In this document: in pieces, positions 34,804 through 43,916 of the stretch | Layout: every line of letters begins with the position of its first letter | Numbering within the stretch: position 1 is the stretch's first letter | Assembly (NCBI RefSeq): GCF_029167105.1 | Contig: NZ_JARFML010000021.1 | Span: 62,001-126,000, forward strand | Direction: 5' to 3' | Source of the DNA: Bradyrhizobium yuanmingense | GTDB lineage: Bacteria; Pseudomonadota; Alphaproteobacteria; Rhizobiales; Xanthobacteraceae | Length of the DNA: 64,000 nucleotides | Made by a program: the position numbers and the translations under genes | Notes under the pieces: generated by a model | The model's input: the letters and a program-made list of their open reading frames with translations, nothing else | Database searches by the model: none | Told to the model about the DNA's origin: nothing

Positions 34804-37014
34804 ATGGCGTGGGGAAAGAAAAAGGGTGCGCGGAAGGAGCCGCTGTTCGGCTTGCCCGCGGCGCTTGCCGATCTGCGCCTCACCCCGGCGGACCGCGTTC
34901 CCGGCGGCGACGACAAGCCGAAGAAATCTGCCAAAGCATCCGCCAAGCGCAAGAGCGAGGAGGCCGGCGACGAGCCGCCGCGCGAGCGCAAAGCGCCAGC
35001 CAGCCGTAGCGGCGCCAAGCGCCGCGCGAAGTCGCGTGGCGGGTTCGGTCTCGGCCGCCTGGTCTATTGGGGCGCGGTGCTGAGCCTGTGGGGCGTCATC
35101 GCCGTGATCGGCGTCGTGGTCTATGTCGGCGCGCATCTGCCGCCGATCCAGTCGCTGGAAATCCCCAAGCGCCCGCCGACGATCCAGATCGTCGGCATCG
35201 ACGGCAGCATTCTGGCGCAGCGCGGCGAGATGGCCGGCGCCAATGTCGCGCTGAAGGATTTGCCGCCTTACCTGCCGAAGGCATTCATCGCCATCGAGGA
35301 CCGCCGCTTCTATTCGCATTACGGCATCGACCCGGTCGGCATCCTGCGCGCCCTCGTCACCAACGTGCTCCATCGCGGCGTCTCGCAGGGCGGCTCGACC
35401 TTGACGCAGCAGCTCGCGAAAAACCTGTTCCTGACCCAGGAGCGCACCATCCGGCGCAAGCTGCAGGAGGTGGAGCTCGCGATCTGGCTGGAGCGCAAGC
35501 ATTCCAAGGACGAGATCCTGGAGCTTTACCTCAACCGCGTCTATTTCGGCTCCGGCGCCTACGGCGTCGAGGCGGCGGCGCAGAAATATTTCGGCAAGTC
35601 GGCGAAGAACGTGACGGTCGCGGAAGCCGCGATGCTGGCCGGCCTCGTCAAGTCGCCGTCCCGCCTTGCCCCGAACCGCAACCCCGAAGGCGCCGAAGCG
35701 CGGGCGCAGATCGTGCTCGCGGCGATGGCGGATGCGAAGTTCATCACCGACGCGCAGGCTAAGGCCTCGATCGGCCATCCCTCCTACAACGTGAAGCCGG
35801 CCGGCGCCGGCACGGTCAATTACGTCGCCGACTGGATCGGCGAGGTGCTGGACGATCTGGTCGGCCAGATCGACGAGAGCATCAAGGTCGAGACCACGAT
35901 CGATCCGAAGCTGCAGAGCGTTGCGGAAGCTGCCATCATCGACGAGCTCGCGGCCAAGAGCGTGAAGTTCAACGTCAGCCAGGGCGCGCTGGTCGCCATG
36001 ACGCCCGACGGCGCCGTGCGCGCCATGGTCGGCGGGCGGAACTATTCCGACAGCCAATACAACCGCGCGGTCACCGCCAGGCGCCAGCCGGGCTCCTCGT
36101 TCAAGCCGTTCGTGTACCTGACCGCGCTCGAGCAGGGCCTGACGCCCGACACCATGCGCCAGGACGCGCCGATCGAGGTCAAGGGCTGGAGGCCTGAGAA
36201 CTACACCCATGAATATTTCGGCGCGGTGACGCTGACGCAGGCGCTGGCGATGTCGCTCAACACTGTCGCCATCCGTCTCGGCCTCGAGGTCGGGCCGAAG
36301 AACGTGGTGCGCACCGCGCACCGCCTCGGCATCTCGTCCAAGCTCGAACCCAACGCCTCGATCGCGCTCGGCACCTCCGAAGTCTCCATGGTCGAGCTGG
36401 TCGGCGCCTACGCGCCGTTCGCCAATGGCGGCCTCGCCGTGGCGCCGCATGTGGTCACGCGGATCAGGACGGTCGGCGGCAAGCTGCTCTACATGCGTCA
36501 ACCCGAGGAGCGCAATCAGGTCGTCGACCCCCGCCATGTCGGCATGATGAACGCGATGATGCGGGAGACGCTTGTTTCGGGCACCGCCAAGAAGGCGGAG
36601 ATCCCGGGCTGGCCGGCGGCGGGCAAGACCGGCACCAGCCAGGATTATCGCGACGCCTGGTTCATCGGCTACACCGCGAGCCTCGTCACCGGCGTCTGGC
36701 TCGGCAATGACGACAACTCGCCGACCAAGAAAGCGACCGGCGGCGGCCTGCCGGTCGAAGTCTGGTCGCGCTTCATGAAGTCCGCGCACGAGGGCGTGCC
36801 GGTCGCAGCGTTGCCGAGCTCACCGGGCGGCTGGGGCCTGTCGAACCTCGCGCAGGCGGCCTCGCAGGTGTCGCCGCCGACATCTGCCGCACCGGCACAA
36901 CCGAACGCCGGCGGCTATCGCCCGCCGCCTCCGACGCGCGCCAATGTGCGGCCTGAGGCGGCAGCCGGGCTCGATGGCTGGCTGATGGACCGGCTGTTTG
37001 GCGGAAACCGGTAG
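34804..37014 (+). CDS. class A penicillin-binding protein (transglycosylase/transpeptidase), PBP1A type
   Basis: A 736-residue bifunctional cell-wall polymerase. A basic cytosolic N-terminus of about 85 residues precedes one membrane anchor (about 87-110). The GT51 domain has IAIEDRRFYSHYGID (catalytic Glu near residue 164), GGSTLTQQLAKNLFL and RKLQEVELAIWLE. The transpeptidase has GSSFKPF with nucleophile Ser431, SLN, and KTGTSQDYRDAWF near residue 610. The tail is Pro/Ala-rich. ATG 34804 is preferred over a TTG two codons earlier. Confidence 0.95.
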   Translation: MAWGKKKGARKEPLFGLPAALADLRLTPADRVPGGDDKPKKSAKASAKRKSEEAGDEPPRERKAPASRSGAKRRAKSRGGFGLGRLVYWGAVLSLWGVIAVIGVVVYVGAHLPPIQSLEIPKRPPTIQIVGIDGSILAQRGEMAGANVALKDLPPYLPKAFIAIEDRRFYSHYGIDPVGILRALVTNVLHRGVSQGGSTLTQQLAKNLFLTQERTIRRKLQEVELAIWLERKHSKDEILELYLNRVYFGSGAYGVEAAAQKYFGKSAKNVTVAEAAMLAGLVKSPSRLAPNRNPEGAEARAQIVLAAMADAKFITDAQAKASIGHPSYNVKPAGAGTVNYVADWIGEVLDDLVGQIDESIKVETTIDPKLQSVAEAAIIDELAAKSVKFNVSQGALVAMTPDGAVRAMVGGRNYSDSQYNRAVTARRQPGSSFKPFVYLTALEQGLTPDTMRQDAPIEVKGWRPENYTHEYFGAVTLTQALAMSLNTVAIRLGLEVGPKNVVRTAHRLGISSKLEPNASIALGTSEVSMVELVGAYAPFANGGLAVAPHVVTRIRTVGGKLLYMRQPEERNQVVDPRHVGMMNAMMRETLVSGTAKKAEIPGWPAAGKTGTSQDYRDAWFIGYTASLVTGVWLGNDDNSPTKKATGGGLPVEVWSRFMKSAHEGVPVAALPSSPGGWGLSNLAQAASQVSPPTSAAPAQPNAGGYRPPPPTRANVRPEAAAGLDGWLMDRLFGGNR

Positions 37015-37337
37015 GCCTTGCGAAGGGCCTCCAAACAAAACTGCGAAAACAACCCCATGCACAGTAGGATGCGACGTCCGGCGAGACGCACGCTGGATCC
37101 TGCGAAGCGGTTGATGCGCCGGGATTAATCAGGCAAGCGGCGCAATCGTCGCGAAGTGTGGCGAGAATGGAGCGGTGATGCCTGCCCACCCTCTCCTGTC
37201 ATTCCCCGCGAAGGCGGGGAATCCAGTACTCTGAGGCATCGAGATTCATAACGGCTGCTGCGGCGTACTGGATCGCCCGCCTTCGCGGGCGATGACAGCG
37301 TTTGCTGGGCTGGCAGCGCGGCCTGATCTGCGAGGAA
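37015..37337. other. intergenic region between convergent PBP and YgjP-type genes
   Basis: A 323-bp spacer with no supportable gene. Its right third is the inverted repeat at 37197-37299. The remainder shows no recognisable element. Confidence 0.6.
37197..37299. repeat. intergenic inverted repeat, TCATTCCCCGCG variant
   Basis: CTGTCATTCCCCGCGAAGGC on the left mirrors CGCCTTCGCGGGCGATGACAG on the right, with inner GGGGAATCCAGTAC and GTACTGGATC pairing. It has the same nested plan as the CATTCCGGG family but different arm sequence. Confidence 0.8.
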
Positions 37338-38093
37338 CTAATCCTCGACCCCGTACCGGTGCAGATCGTTGCCGTAGGTGTCGAGCCACTTCTTGGCGCG
37401 CTCCATCGACGGGCAGATCTTGCCGCAGACGCGCCAGAAGCGCGGCGAGTGGTTCATCTCGACGAGATGAGCAACCTCGTGCGCGGCGAGGTAGTCGAGC
37501 ACGAAGGGCGGGGCGAGGATCAGCCGCCAGGAAAACGACAGCGAGCCGGCCGAGGTGCAGGAGCCCCAGCGGCTGGACTGATCGCGAATCGAGAGGCGCT
37601 TGACCCTGACGCCGAGCTCGGCGGCGTAGACCTCCGCCGAGCGCTGCAGGTCGCGGCGCGCCTCGCGCTTGAGAAAGTCGCTGACGCGCCGATCGACATG
37701 CTCGAGGCCGCCAGCGACGCAGAGAATGCGCTCACCGCTGTCACGCACCTCGGTCCACACCGTGCCGCGGGTACCGGCGCGATGAACGATGCGATGCGGC
37801 GTGCCACGCAGCGGTATCACTGTGCCCGGCTGGAACGGTGCGGCCTTCGGCAAGCGGCCGAGGCGCGCGGCAATCCACGCACCGTGACGCTGTGCGAAGT
37901 CCTTTGCTTCGGCGAGCGTGCCGCGCGGCGGCATGGTGAGGATGGCTTCGCGGTCGCTCGGATGAATTCTGAGCGTGTAGCGGCGCGCGCGGCGGTGCCG
38001 GCGCAGCCGAATCGCAAAAAATTGCGATCCATGGGTGATGACGAGGGTCTTCGGTTCGTGGGGCCGACGATAAAGGAGTGCGCGGGTGGCCAT
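37338..38093 (-). CDS. YgjP/SprT-like (DUF45) putative metallopeptidase
   Basis: A 251-residue protein. The zinc motif HEVAHLVEMNHSPRFW (HExxH plus distal His) lies near the C-terminus, preceded by SRWGSCTSAGSLSFSWRL, which is diagnostic of the family. The N-terminus has RRHRRARRYTLRIHPSDREA. The start at 38093 (MATRALLYRR) fits family length; the longer frame upstream looks random. Substrates are unknown; E. coli YgjP is linked by the family to pyrophosphate-related or protein processing roles without firm proof. Confidence 0.82.
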   Translation of the reverse strand: MATRALLYRRPHEPKTLVITHGSQFFAIRLRRHRRARRYTLRIHPSDREAILTMPPRGTLAEAKDFAQRHGAWIAARLGRLPKAAPFQPGTVIPLRGTPHRIVHRAGTRGTVWTEVRDSGERILCVAGGLEHVDRRVSDFLKREARRDLQRSAEVYAAELGVRVKRLSIRDQSSRWGSCTSAGSLSFSWRLILAPPFVLDYLAAHEVAHLVEMNHSPRFWRVCGKICPSMERAKKWLDTYGNDLHRYGVED

Positions 38094-38394
38094 GTCTGTC
38101 AGTCCGGGGGGCAGGAGAGCGCCCGGATTCTGCCATAACCGCCGCCAGGGAAAGCGCTCGGCGCAAAAACAAATCATTTGCCCAATATACAGCGGTCAGG
38201 CGTCCGGGAGACCCTATAGACTGGGGTTGGAACCGGGTTTTTTCGCCCCCGCTGGACGCATGCGACACCCCCAAGGGGTGAGGGGAGACTCACTCCTATA
38301 AAGCTACCTAAATACCGCGAATCTAGCGGGAACTTACCCCTGCCGGAGTCCCTGGCAGGGGCTGAAATTTCGGCGGGAAAGCCGAAATTCGCGC
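38094..38394. other. intergenic region with two stem-loops
   Basis: A 301-bp spacer between the starts of YgjP (minus) and the end of phaZ (minus). No gene is supported. It holds the YgjP promoter region, unrecognised in detail, and the two stem-loops listed next. Confidence 0.55.
38337..38389 (-). terminator. two stem-loops downstream of phaZ
   Basis: AATTTCGGC (38366-38374) and GCCGAAATT (38381-38389) form a perfect 9-bp stem six bases after the phaZ stop. CCCCTGCC (38337-38344) and GGCAGGGG (38354-38361) form a second perfect 8-bp stem. Position and tandem arrangement fit transcription termination of phaZ; no strong U-run follows. Confidence 0.6.
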
Positions 38395-39723
38395 TTATTC
38401 AGCCGCAAGCGCCTGCAACGAAGCAGGATTCGCCGCCGAAACCATGAAGTCGTGAATCCGCGGCACGATCTCCGACTTGAAACGCGATCCATTGAACACG
38501 CCGTAATGTCCGACGCCCTTCTGGACGTAATGAACGCGGCGATGATCGGGAATCGCGCTGCACAATGTGTGCGTCGCTTCGGTCTGACCGAGACCGGAGA
38601 TGTCGTCGTTCTCGCCTTCGACCGTCATCAACGCGACGCGCTTGACCTTGGAAGGATCGACGCGGGTTCCGCGATGGGTCATCTCGCCCTTCGGCAGCGC
38701 GTGCTTCACGAACACGGTGTCGACGGTCTGCAGGTAATACTCGGCCGACAGATCCATCACCGCGAGATATTCGTCGTAGAAATCGCGATGCTTGTCGACG
38801 AGGTCGCCGTCGCCCTTCACCAGATGGGCAAACAGCTGCTTGTGGGCATCCATGTGCCGGTCGAGATTCATGCTGATGAAGCCGTTGAGCTGCAAGAATC
38901 CTGGATAGACGTCGCGCATCATGCCCGGATGCGGGAACGGCACCTTGGTGATGACGTGGTTGCGGAACCAGTCGATGCCGCGCTCCTGGGCGAGGTTGTT
39001 CACCGCGGTCGGATTGCGCCGGGTGTCGATCGGGCCGCCCATCAGCGTCATCGAGGTCGGCACGAACGGATCGCGCCGCGCTTCCATGATCGAGACGGCT
39101 GCGACGACGGGCACGGAGGGCTGGCACACCGCCATCACATGGGTGTTGCCGCCGAGCACATGCAGCATCTCGATGACATAGTCGATGTAATCGTCGAGAT
39201 CGAAGCGGCCTTCGCTCAAGGGCACCATGCGGGCATCGGCCCAGTCGGTGATGTAGACCTCATGCGCCGGCAGGAAGGCTTCGACCGTGCCGCGCAGCAG
39301 CGTCGCATAATGGCCGGACATCGGCGCCACGATCAGCACGCGCGGCTGCGGGCTGCGCAGCGGACGGGCGAACTTGCGGTCGAAATAGAGCAGCTTGCAG
39401 AACGGCTTTTCCCAGACCGAGCGGATCTCGACGGGGACGCGGATGCCGTTGACCTCGGTGTCGTTGAGGCCCCATTCCGGCTTGCCGTAGCGGCGCGTGG
39501 TGCGCTCGAACAATTCGCAGGCCGCGGCAACCGACTTGCCGACCTCGGTTCGCGACCAGGGATTGAGGGGGTTCTGAAACAGCAGCTTGGTCGCGTCGGT
39601 GACCGCACGCGCCGGATTGAGAGAGGCGTGCGCCATCTCGTACATCCAGTACATCGGCGTCGTCAGGACCGGACTGCCTTCTGCCGCCAGGGGCGGTGCG
39701 CCGCCGAACTCACCAATAGGCAT
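38395..39723 (-). CDS. phaZ: intracellular polyhydroxyalkanoate (PHB) depolymerase
   Basis: A 442-residue enzyme. The nucleophile Cys200 lies in VMAVCQPSVPVVAAVS, the cysteine lipase-like box of intracellular PhaZ. HYATLLRGTVEAFLP, YITDWADARMVPL and the C-terminal GVGHYGVFNGSRF with a catalytic histidine support the call. ATG 39723 sits 8 bases after AGAGGA; the upstream in-frame ATG (39729) is too close to it. It mobilises stored PHB granules to hydroxybutyrate units. Confidence 0.93.
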   Translation of the reverse strand: MPIGEFGGAPPLAAEGSPVLTTPMYWMYEMAHASLNPARAVTDATKLLFQNPLNPWSRTEVGKSVAAACELFERTTRRYGKPEWGLNDTEVNGIRVPVEIRSVWEKPFCKLLYFDRKFARPLRSPQPRVLIVAPMSGHYATLLRGTVEAFLPAHEVYITDWADARMVPLSEGRFDLDDYIDYVIEMLHVLGGNTHVMAVCQPSVPVVAAVSIMEARRDPFVPTSMTLMGGPIDTRRNPTAVNNLAQERGIDWFRNHVITKVPFPHPGMMRDVYPGFLQLNGFISMNLDRHMDAHKQLFAHLVKGDGDLVDKHRDFYDEYLAVMDLSAEYYLQTVDTVFVKHALPKGEMTHRGTRVDPSKVKRVALMTVEGENDDISGLGQTEATHTLCSAIPDHRRVHYVQKGVGHYGVFNGSRFKSEIVPRIHDFMVSAANPASLQALAAE

Positions 39724-39844
39724 CGTCATATTCCTCTTCGCATCGCAGCATACTGCCGAATGCGTAATATTGCGTCAATGCATGGTTCCGTACATCTACG
39801 TGCCCGAAACCGCCAAATCAGCGTGAATCCACGGGAAAGTGACT

Positions 39845-40663
39845 TTATTCGCCGCCGGAGAGCAGCGAGCCGTGCCGCTTTGCGCTGCGCAAAAGGGCAA
39901 GGAATGCCCCAAAAGATGCAGCCAAGAGACCTGCGTTGATCACCAACGCCTGCAGCATCAGATCGGTCCTGAAGGTCTTCTCGATCAGCAGCGCGCGCAT
40001 GCCCTCGAAGGCATAGGTCGGCGGCAACGCCCAGGCGACGTATTGCAGCCAGACCGGCAACACGCTGACGGGATAGTAGACGCAGGCAAGCGGCAGGATG
40101 GCGAACATCAAGGTCCAGACGATGCTCTCGGCGCCGAGGCCGTTACGCACCACGAGGCCCGAGACGAAGATGCCGACCGACCAGCTCGTGAAGATCAGAT
40201 TGCAGAAGAAGGCGATCAGCGGCAGGCCGAGGGCATAGACGTTGAAGTGAAACAGGAACAGCGCGAGCAGGGTCATCGGAATGATGCCGATCGCAAGCCG
40301 GATCAGGCTCATGACCATCAGCGCCAGCAGAAACTCGATCGGCCTCAAGGGGCTCATCATGAGATTGCCGAGGTTGCGCGCCCACATCTCCTCCAGGAAC
40401 GAGATGGAGAAGCCGAGCTGGCCGCGGAACAGGATGTCCCAGAGGATGACGGCGCCGATCAGCGTGCCGCCGGCGCGCGCGAAGAAATTGGCGTTCTCGG
40501 CGATGTAATACTGGAGAAAGCCCCAGGTGATGACCTGCAGCGCCGGCCAATAGAGCAGCTCGAGCAGCCGCGGCCAGGACGACAGCAGCAGATACCAATA
40601 GCGCAGGATCATCGCGCCGATGCGGTGGAGCGAGATGCCGCGGTGGAGGGAGAGGTCGGTCAT
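39845..40663 (-). CDS. ABC-2 type transporter permease
   Basis: A 272-residue inner-membrane protein with about six hydrophobic segments and the ABC-2 layout. An amphipathic N-terminus leads into WPRLLELLYWPALQVITWGF, with a late LPPTYAFEGMRALL segment. It would form the channel for the ATPase encoded upstream at 40890-41693. The two genes share strand, but a 171-bp composite repeat fills most of the gap between them. The exported substrate is unknown. Confidence 0.85.
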   Translation of the reverse strand: MTDLSLHRGISLHRIGAMILRYWYLLLSSWPRLLELLYWPALQVITWGFLQYYIAENANFFARAGGTLIGAVILWDILFRGQLGFSISFLEEMWARNLGNLMMSPLRPIEFLLALMVMSLIRLAIGIIPMTLLALFLFHFNVYALGLPLIAFFCNLIFTSWSVGIFVSGLVVRNGLGAESIVWTLMFAILPLACVYYPVSVLPVWLQYVAWALPPTYAFEGMRALLIEKTFRTDLMLQALVINAGLLAASFGAFLALLRSAKRHGSLLSGGE

Positions 40664-40693
40664 GGCGCGCTCCCTTGGCCCACACAACGTCTC

Positions 40694-40864
40694 GTCATTC
40701 CGGGGCGCGCGGAGCGCGAGCTAAGATGCGCAATTGCGCATCTGAGAATCCATAACCACAGGCCTACGTTGCGGGACGAGACGGGTAACTCCGAGTCTTC
40801 GCCAAATACAATCCTGTGGTTATGGATCCCGGGCTCGCGACGATGTCGCGCCCCGGGATGACAG
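40694..40864. repeat. composite intergenic repeat with GATGCGCAATTGCGCATC insert, left side
   Basis: Outer arms GTCATTCCGGGGCGCGC and GCGCCCCGGGATGAC, inner arms AATCCATAACCACAGG and CCTGTGGTTATGGAT, centre about 50 bp. The left arm carries an extra 18-bp perfect palindrome, GATGCGCAATTGCGCATC (40725-40742). The element sits between the ATPase and permease genes of one ABC exporter. Confidence 0.9.
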
Positions 40865-40889
40865 GCTCCATCCGGGCTACATTTGCAGC

Positions 40890-41693
40890 TCACCGCACCG
40901 CCTCCTTCGCCCCGTTTGCCCGGCCGCGGGCGACGTCCAGAAACACCTCCTCCAGCGTGGTGCGGTTGTAGCGGGCCATGATCGCCTCGGGCGTATCGTC
41001 GTCCTCGATGCGGCCGCGCTTCATGATGATGACGCGGTCGCAGAGCCGCTCGACCTCGAGCATGTTGTGCGAGGCGAGGAGAATGGTGGCGTTGTTGTCC
41101 CGGCGATACCGCTCCAGATGCGCCCGCACCCAATCGGCGGTATCGGGGTCGAGCGAGGCGGTCGGCTCGTCCAGGAGCAGCAGCTCGGGCTGATTGATCA
41201 GCGCCTTCGCCAGCGCAACGCGGGTCTTCTGCCCGGCGGACAGCTTGCCGTTGGCGCGGTCGATGAAATCGCCGAGGTCGAGGTCGGCGACGAGCCTGGC
41301 AATGCGGTCAGCGAGGTTCTTGACCGCATAGAGCTTGCCGAACACGGTGAGGTTCTGCCGCACGGTGAGCCGCATCGGCATATCCACATAGGGGCTTTCG
41401 AAATTCATCCGCCCCAGCACGGACGCACTCTCATCCGGCATCTCGTGACCGAGCACCTGCACGCGGCCGGAGGTCGGCAGCACCAGGCCCATGATCATCG
41501 CGATGGTCGTGGTCTTGCCGGCGCCGTTGCCGCCGAGCAGCCCGGTGATGCTGCCGCGCGGCAGCGAAAAGGAGATGTCGTCGACGGCGCGGGTCTGCTT
41601 GTAGACCTTGACGAGGTGATCGACCGCAATTGCCGCGGACGAATCTCGATCCGCGACAGTCGGCCGACTTGAAGCCTTGCCATTCTCGGTCAT
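40890..41693 (-). CDS. ABC transporter ATP-binding protein
   Basis: A 267-residue ATPase. Walker A is GGNGAGKTTT (about residue 55), the signature is LSAGQKTRVALAKAL (variant LSAGQ), Walker B is LLLLDEPTASLDP, and the H-loop is LLASHNM. It starts at 41693 and is divergent from regS. Domain order and the downstream ABC-2 permease mark it as part of an exporter. The in-frame sequence upstream of 41693 is not family-like. Confidence 0.92.
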   Translation of the reverse strand: MTENGKASSRPTVADRDSSAAIAVDHLVKVYKQTRAVDDISFSLPRGSITGLLGGNGAGKTTTIAMIMGLVLPTSGRVQVLGHEMPDESASVLGRMNFESPYVDMPMRLTVRQNLTVFGKLYAVKNLADRIARLVADLDLGDFIDRANGKLSAGQKTRVALAKALINQPELLLLDEPTASLDPDTADWVRAHLERYRRDNNATILLASHNMLEVERLCDRVIIMKRGRIEDDDTPEAIMARYNRTTLEEVFLDVARGRANGAKEAVR

Positions 41694-41812
41694 GCTGGCC
41701 GTTCTTCTGCTATTGCATCGGCGAGCGCAAGGCTCGATGTAAGGGCTCCTCACCGGGCGGTTCCGTCAGCCCGGCGTCCGTGACCTTGGAAGGCGCCGCC
41801 ACATTGGCCGAT

Positions 41813-43135
41813 ATGACCAAAATTGCCGATTCCGACTTCCATCACGCGCAGCGGCATATCCGGCTGGACACGATTCTGCGGCTGCGCTGGCTGGCGGTGC
41901 TGGGGCAGCTCGCCGCGATCTTCATCGTGGCCCAGGGGCTGGAGTTCAACGTCGAGATCATTCCCTGCGTCAGCATCATCGCGCTCTCGGCGGCGCTCAA
42001 CCTCGCACTGCAGACCGCAGCCAATCCGATGCAGCGGCTGGAGCCGATGCAGGCGGCCGGCCTGCTCGCGCTGAACATCGTCGAGCTGGCCGGCCTGTTG
42101 TTCTTCACCGGCGGACTGCAGAACCCGTTCTCGTTCCTGTTCCTCGCGCCCGTGCTGATCTCGGCCACGGCGCTGCCGGCCCGTTTCACCTTCGGCCTCG
42201 GCCTGCTCGCGGTGGCCTGCGCGTCGGTCCTGTTCTTCTTCCATTTTCCGCTGCCGTGGGATTCCGAGGATCCCCTGGTGCTGCCGCCCGTCTATCTCGT
42301 CGGGGTCTGGCTTTCGATTGCGCTCGCGATCGGCGTCACCAGCCTCTACTCGTTCCAGGTGACCGAGGAGGCGCGCAAGCTTGCGGACGCGCTGGCCGCA
42401 ACCGAGCTGGTGCTGACGCGCGAGCAGCACCTGACCCAGCTCGACGGCCTTGCCGCCGCGGCCGCACACGAGCTCGGCACGCCGCTCGCGACGATCTTCC
42501 TGATCTCGCGCGAGCTGGAAAAGACAGTGAAGGAGCCAAGCATCGCCGCCGACCTGAAGACCTTGCGCGAGCAGACCCAGCGCTGCCGCGACATCCTCAG
42601 CAAGATCACCCAGCTTTCCCCCACCGGCGCGCCGTTCGACCACATGAAGCTGTCGGAGCTGATCGAGGAGGTGGTGGCGCCGCATCGCGATTTCGGCGTC
42701 GAGATCAAGGTGCGGATCGCGGTGGCCGCGGCGGCGGAGCCGGTCGGCTCGCGCAATCCCGCGATCCTCTACGGCATCGGCAACATCGTCGAGAACGCGG
42801 TCGATTTCGCCCGCACCACCGTCGAGGTTAACGCCTGGTGGAACCAGGACCATATCGAGCTCGTGATCTCCGACGACGGACCGGGCATTCCACCCGATAT
42901 CCTCAACCGGATCGGCGAGCCCTATCTGTCGCGGCGACGCCCCCACGACGATGGTAGCGGCGAACGGCGCGGCCTCGGCCTCGGCGTCTTCATCGCGCGC
43001 ACCCTGCTGGAGCGCACCGGCGCCAAGGTCTCGTTTACCAACCGGATCTTTCCGGACCATGGTGCGGTGGTTCAGATCACATGGCCGAGACAGCGTTTTG
43101 AGGCTATCGAGACGCTCGAAGAAACAATAGGATAG
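41813..43135 (+). CDS. regS: redox-responsive sensor histidine kinase RegS/RegB type
   Basis: A 440-residue membrane kinase with six hydrophobic segments (about 25-190). The quinone-sensing loop FFTGGLQNPFSFLFLAPV contains the GGxxNPF signature. The phospho-acceptor is His219 in AAHELGTPLATI. Cys258 in QTQRCRDIL matches the redox-active cysteine region of RegB. ATP-binding boxes are NIVENAVDFA, DDGPGIP and GLGLGVFIA. ATG 41813 lacks a close ribosome site; a TTG nine bases earlier follows GGAAGG and may be the real start. It pairs with regR downstream. Confidence 0.93.
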   Translation: MTKIADSDFHHAQRHIRLDTILRLRWLAVLGQLAAIFIVAQGLEFNVEIIPCVSIIALSAALNLALQTAANPMQRLEPMQAAGLLALNIVELAGLLFFTGGLQNPFSFLFLAPVLISATALPARFTFGLGLLAVACASVLFFFHFPLPWDSEDPLVLPPVYLVGVWLSIALAIGVTSLYSFQVTEEARKLADALAATELVLTREQHLTQLDGLAAAAAHELGTPLATIFLISRELEKTVKEPSIAADLKTLREQTQRCRDILSKITQLSPTGAPFDHMKLSELIEEVVAPHRDFGVEIKVRIAVAAAAEPVGSRNPAILYGIGNIVENAVDFARTTVEVNAWWNQDHIELVISDDGPGIPPDILNRIGEPYLSRRRPHDDGSGERRGLGLGVFIARTLLERTGAKVSFTNRIFPDHGAVVQITWPRQRFEAIETLEETIG

Positions 43136-43237
43136 CCGCGACCTTGCGTCGCACAACGGGCCGGGTCGACCATTTGCCGCCTTGGCACCGCGCGATTGCG
43201 ACGCCATATGTCGATGCGCTGGAGAGAGGAAACCACC

Positions 43238-43792
43238 TTGAACGCCATTGCCGAACTGAACGAACAGGCCGACCGCTCGCTGCTCATCGTTGAAGACGAC
43301 AAGCCGTTTCTGGAGCGTTTGTCACGGGCCATGGAGAGCCGCGGCTTTTCGGTGACATCATGCGACACGGTCTCGGACGGGCTTGCGCAGATCGGCAAAT
43401 CGGCGCCGGCGTTCGCGGTGGTGGATCTGCGGCTCGGCGACGGCAACGGCCTCGACGTGGTCTCGGCGCTGAAGAAGAAGCGGCCGGATGCGCGCGCGAT
43501 CGTGCTGACCGGCTACGGCAACATCGCCACTGCGGTGACCGCGGTGAAGATGGGCGCGATCGATTATCTCTCCAAGCCCGCGGATGCCGACGACGTCGTC
43601 GCCGCACTGCTGTCGACCAACACGGACAAATCCGAGCTGCCGGCCAACCCGATGTCGGCCGACCGCGTCCGCTGGGAGCACATCCAGCGCATCTACGAGA
43701 TGTGCAACCGCAACGTCTCGGAAACGGCGCGCCGGCTCAACATGCACCGGCGCACGCTGCAGCGGATCCTGGCCAAGCGCGCGCCGAGGTAG
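43238..43792 (+). CDS. regR: response regulator RegR (ActR/PrrA type)
   Basis: A 184-residue regulator. The receiver domain has phospho-acceptor Asp63 (VVDLRLGDGNG) and acidic pair ED at 19-20. LTGYGNIATAV and Lys in YLSKP complete the site. A short Fis-type DNA-binding domain ends the protein (NVSETARRLNMHRRTLQRIL). The TTG start at 43238 sits 8 bases after GGAGAGAGGA; upstream in-frame ATGs lack a site and extend the protein beyond family length. In Bradyrhizobium this protein activates fixR-nifA and other redox genes. Confidence 0.95.
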   Translation: MNAIAELNEQADRSLLIVEDDKPFLERLSRAMESRGFSVTSCDTVSDGLAQIGKSAPAFAVVDLRLGDGNGLDVVSALKKKRPDARAIVLTGYGNIATAVTAVKMGAIDYLSKPADADDVVAALLSTNTDKSELPANPMSADRVRWEHIQRIYEMCNRNVSETARRLNMHRRTLQRILAKRAPR

Positions 43793-43798
43793 CGGTCG

Positions 43799-43914
43799 CG
43801 TAGGGTGGGTTAGCATGCGGATGCGCGAAGCGCATTCGCTGGCGTAACCCACCATGCATTAGCGTTTGCCGAACCAACTTGGTGGGTTACGCCTTCGGCT
43901 AACCCACCCTACGC
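43799..43914. repeat. double TAGGGTGGGTTAGC inverted repeat
   Basis: GTAGGGTGGGTTAGC at the left pairs with GCTAACCCACCCTAC at the right end. Inner GCGTAACCCACC and GGTGGGTTACGC pair in turn, and ATGCGCGAAGCGCAT forms a hairpin. The element fits between the convergent regR and mmcB stops and ends two bases from the mmcB stop. Confidence 0.88.
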
Positions 43915-43916
43915 GT

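Noticed and set aside
34750..36789. 679-codon minus-strand frame opposite the PBP gene
   Set aside because: It is the mirror of PBP codons; the PBP catalytic motifs prove the plus strand is coding.
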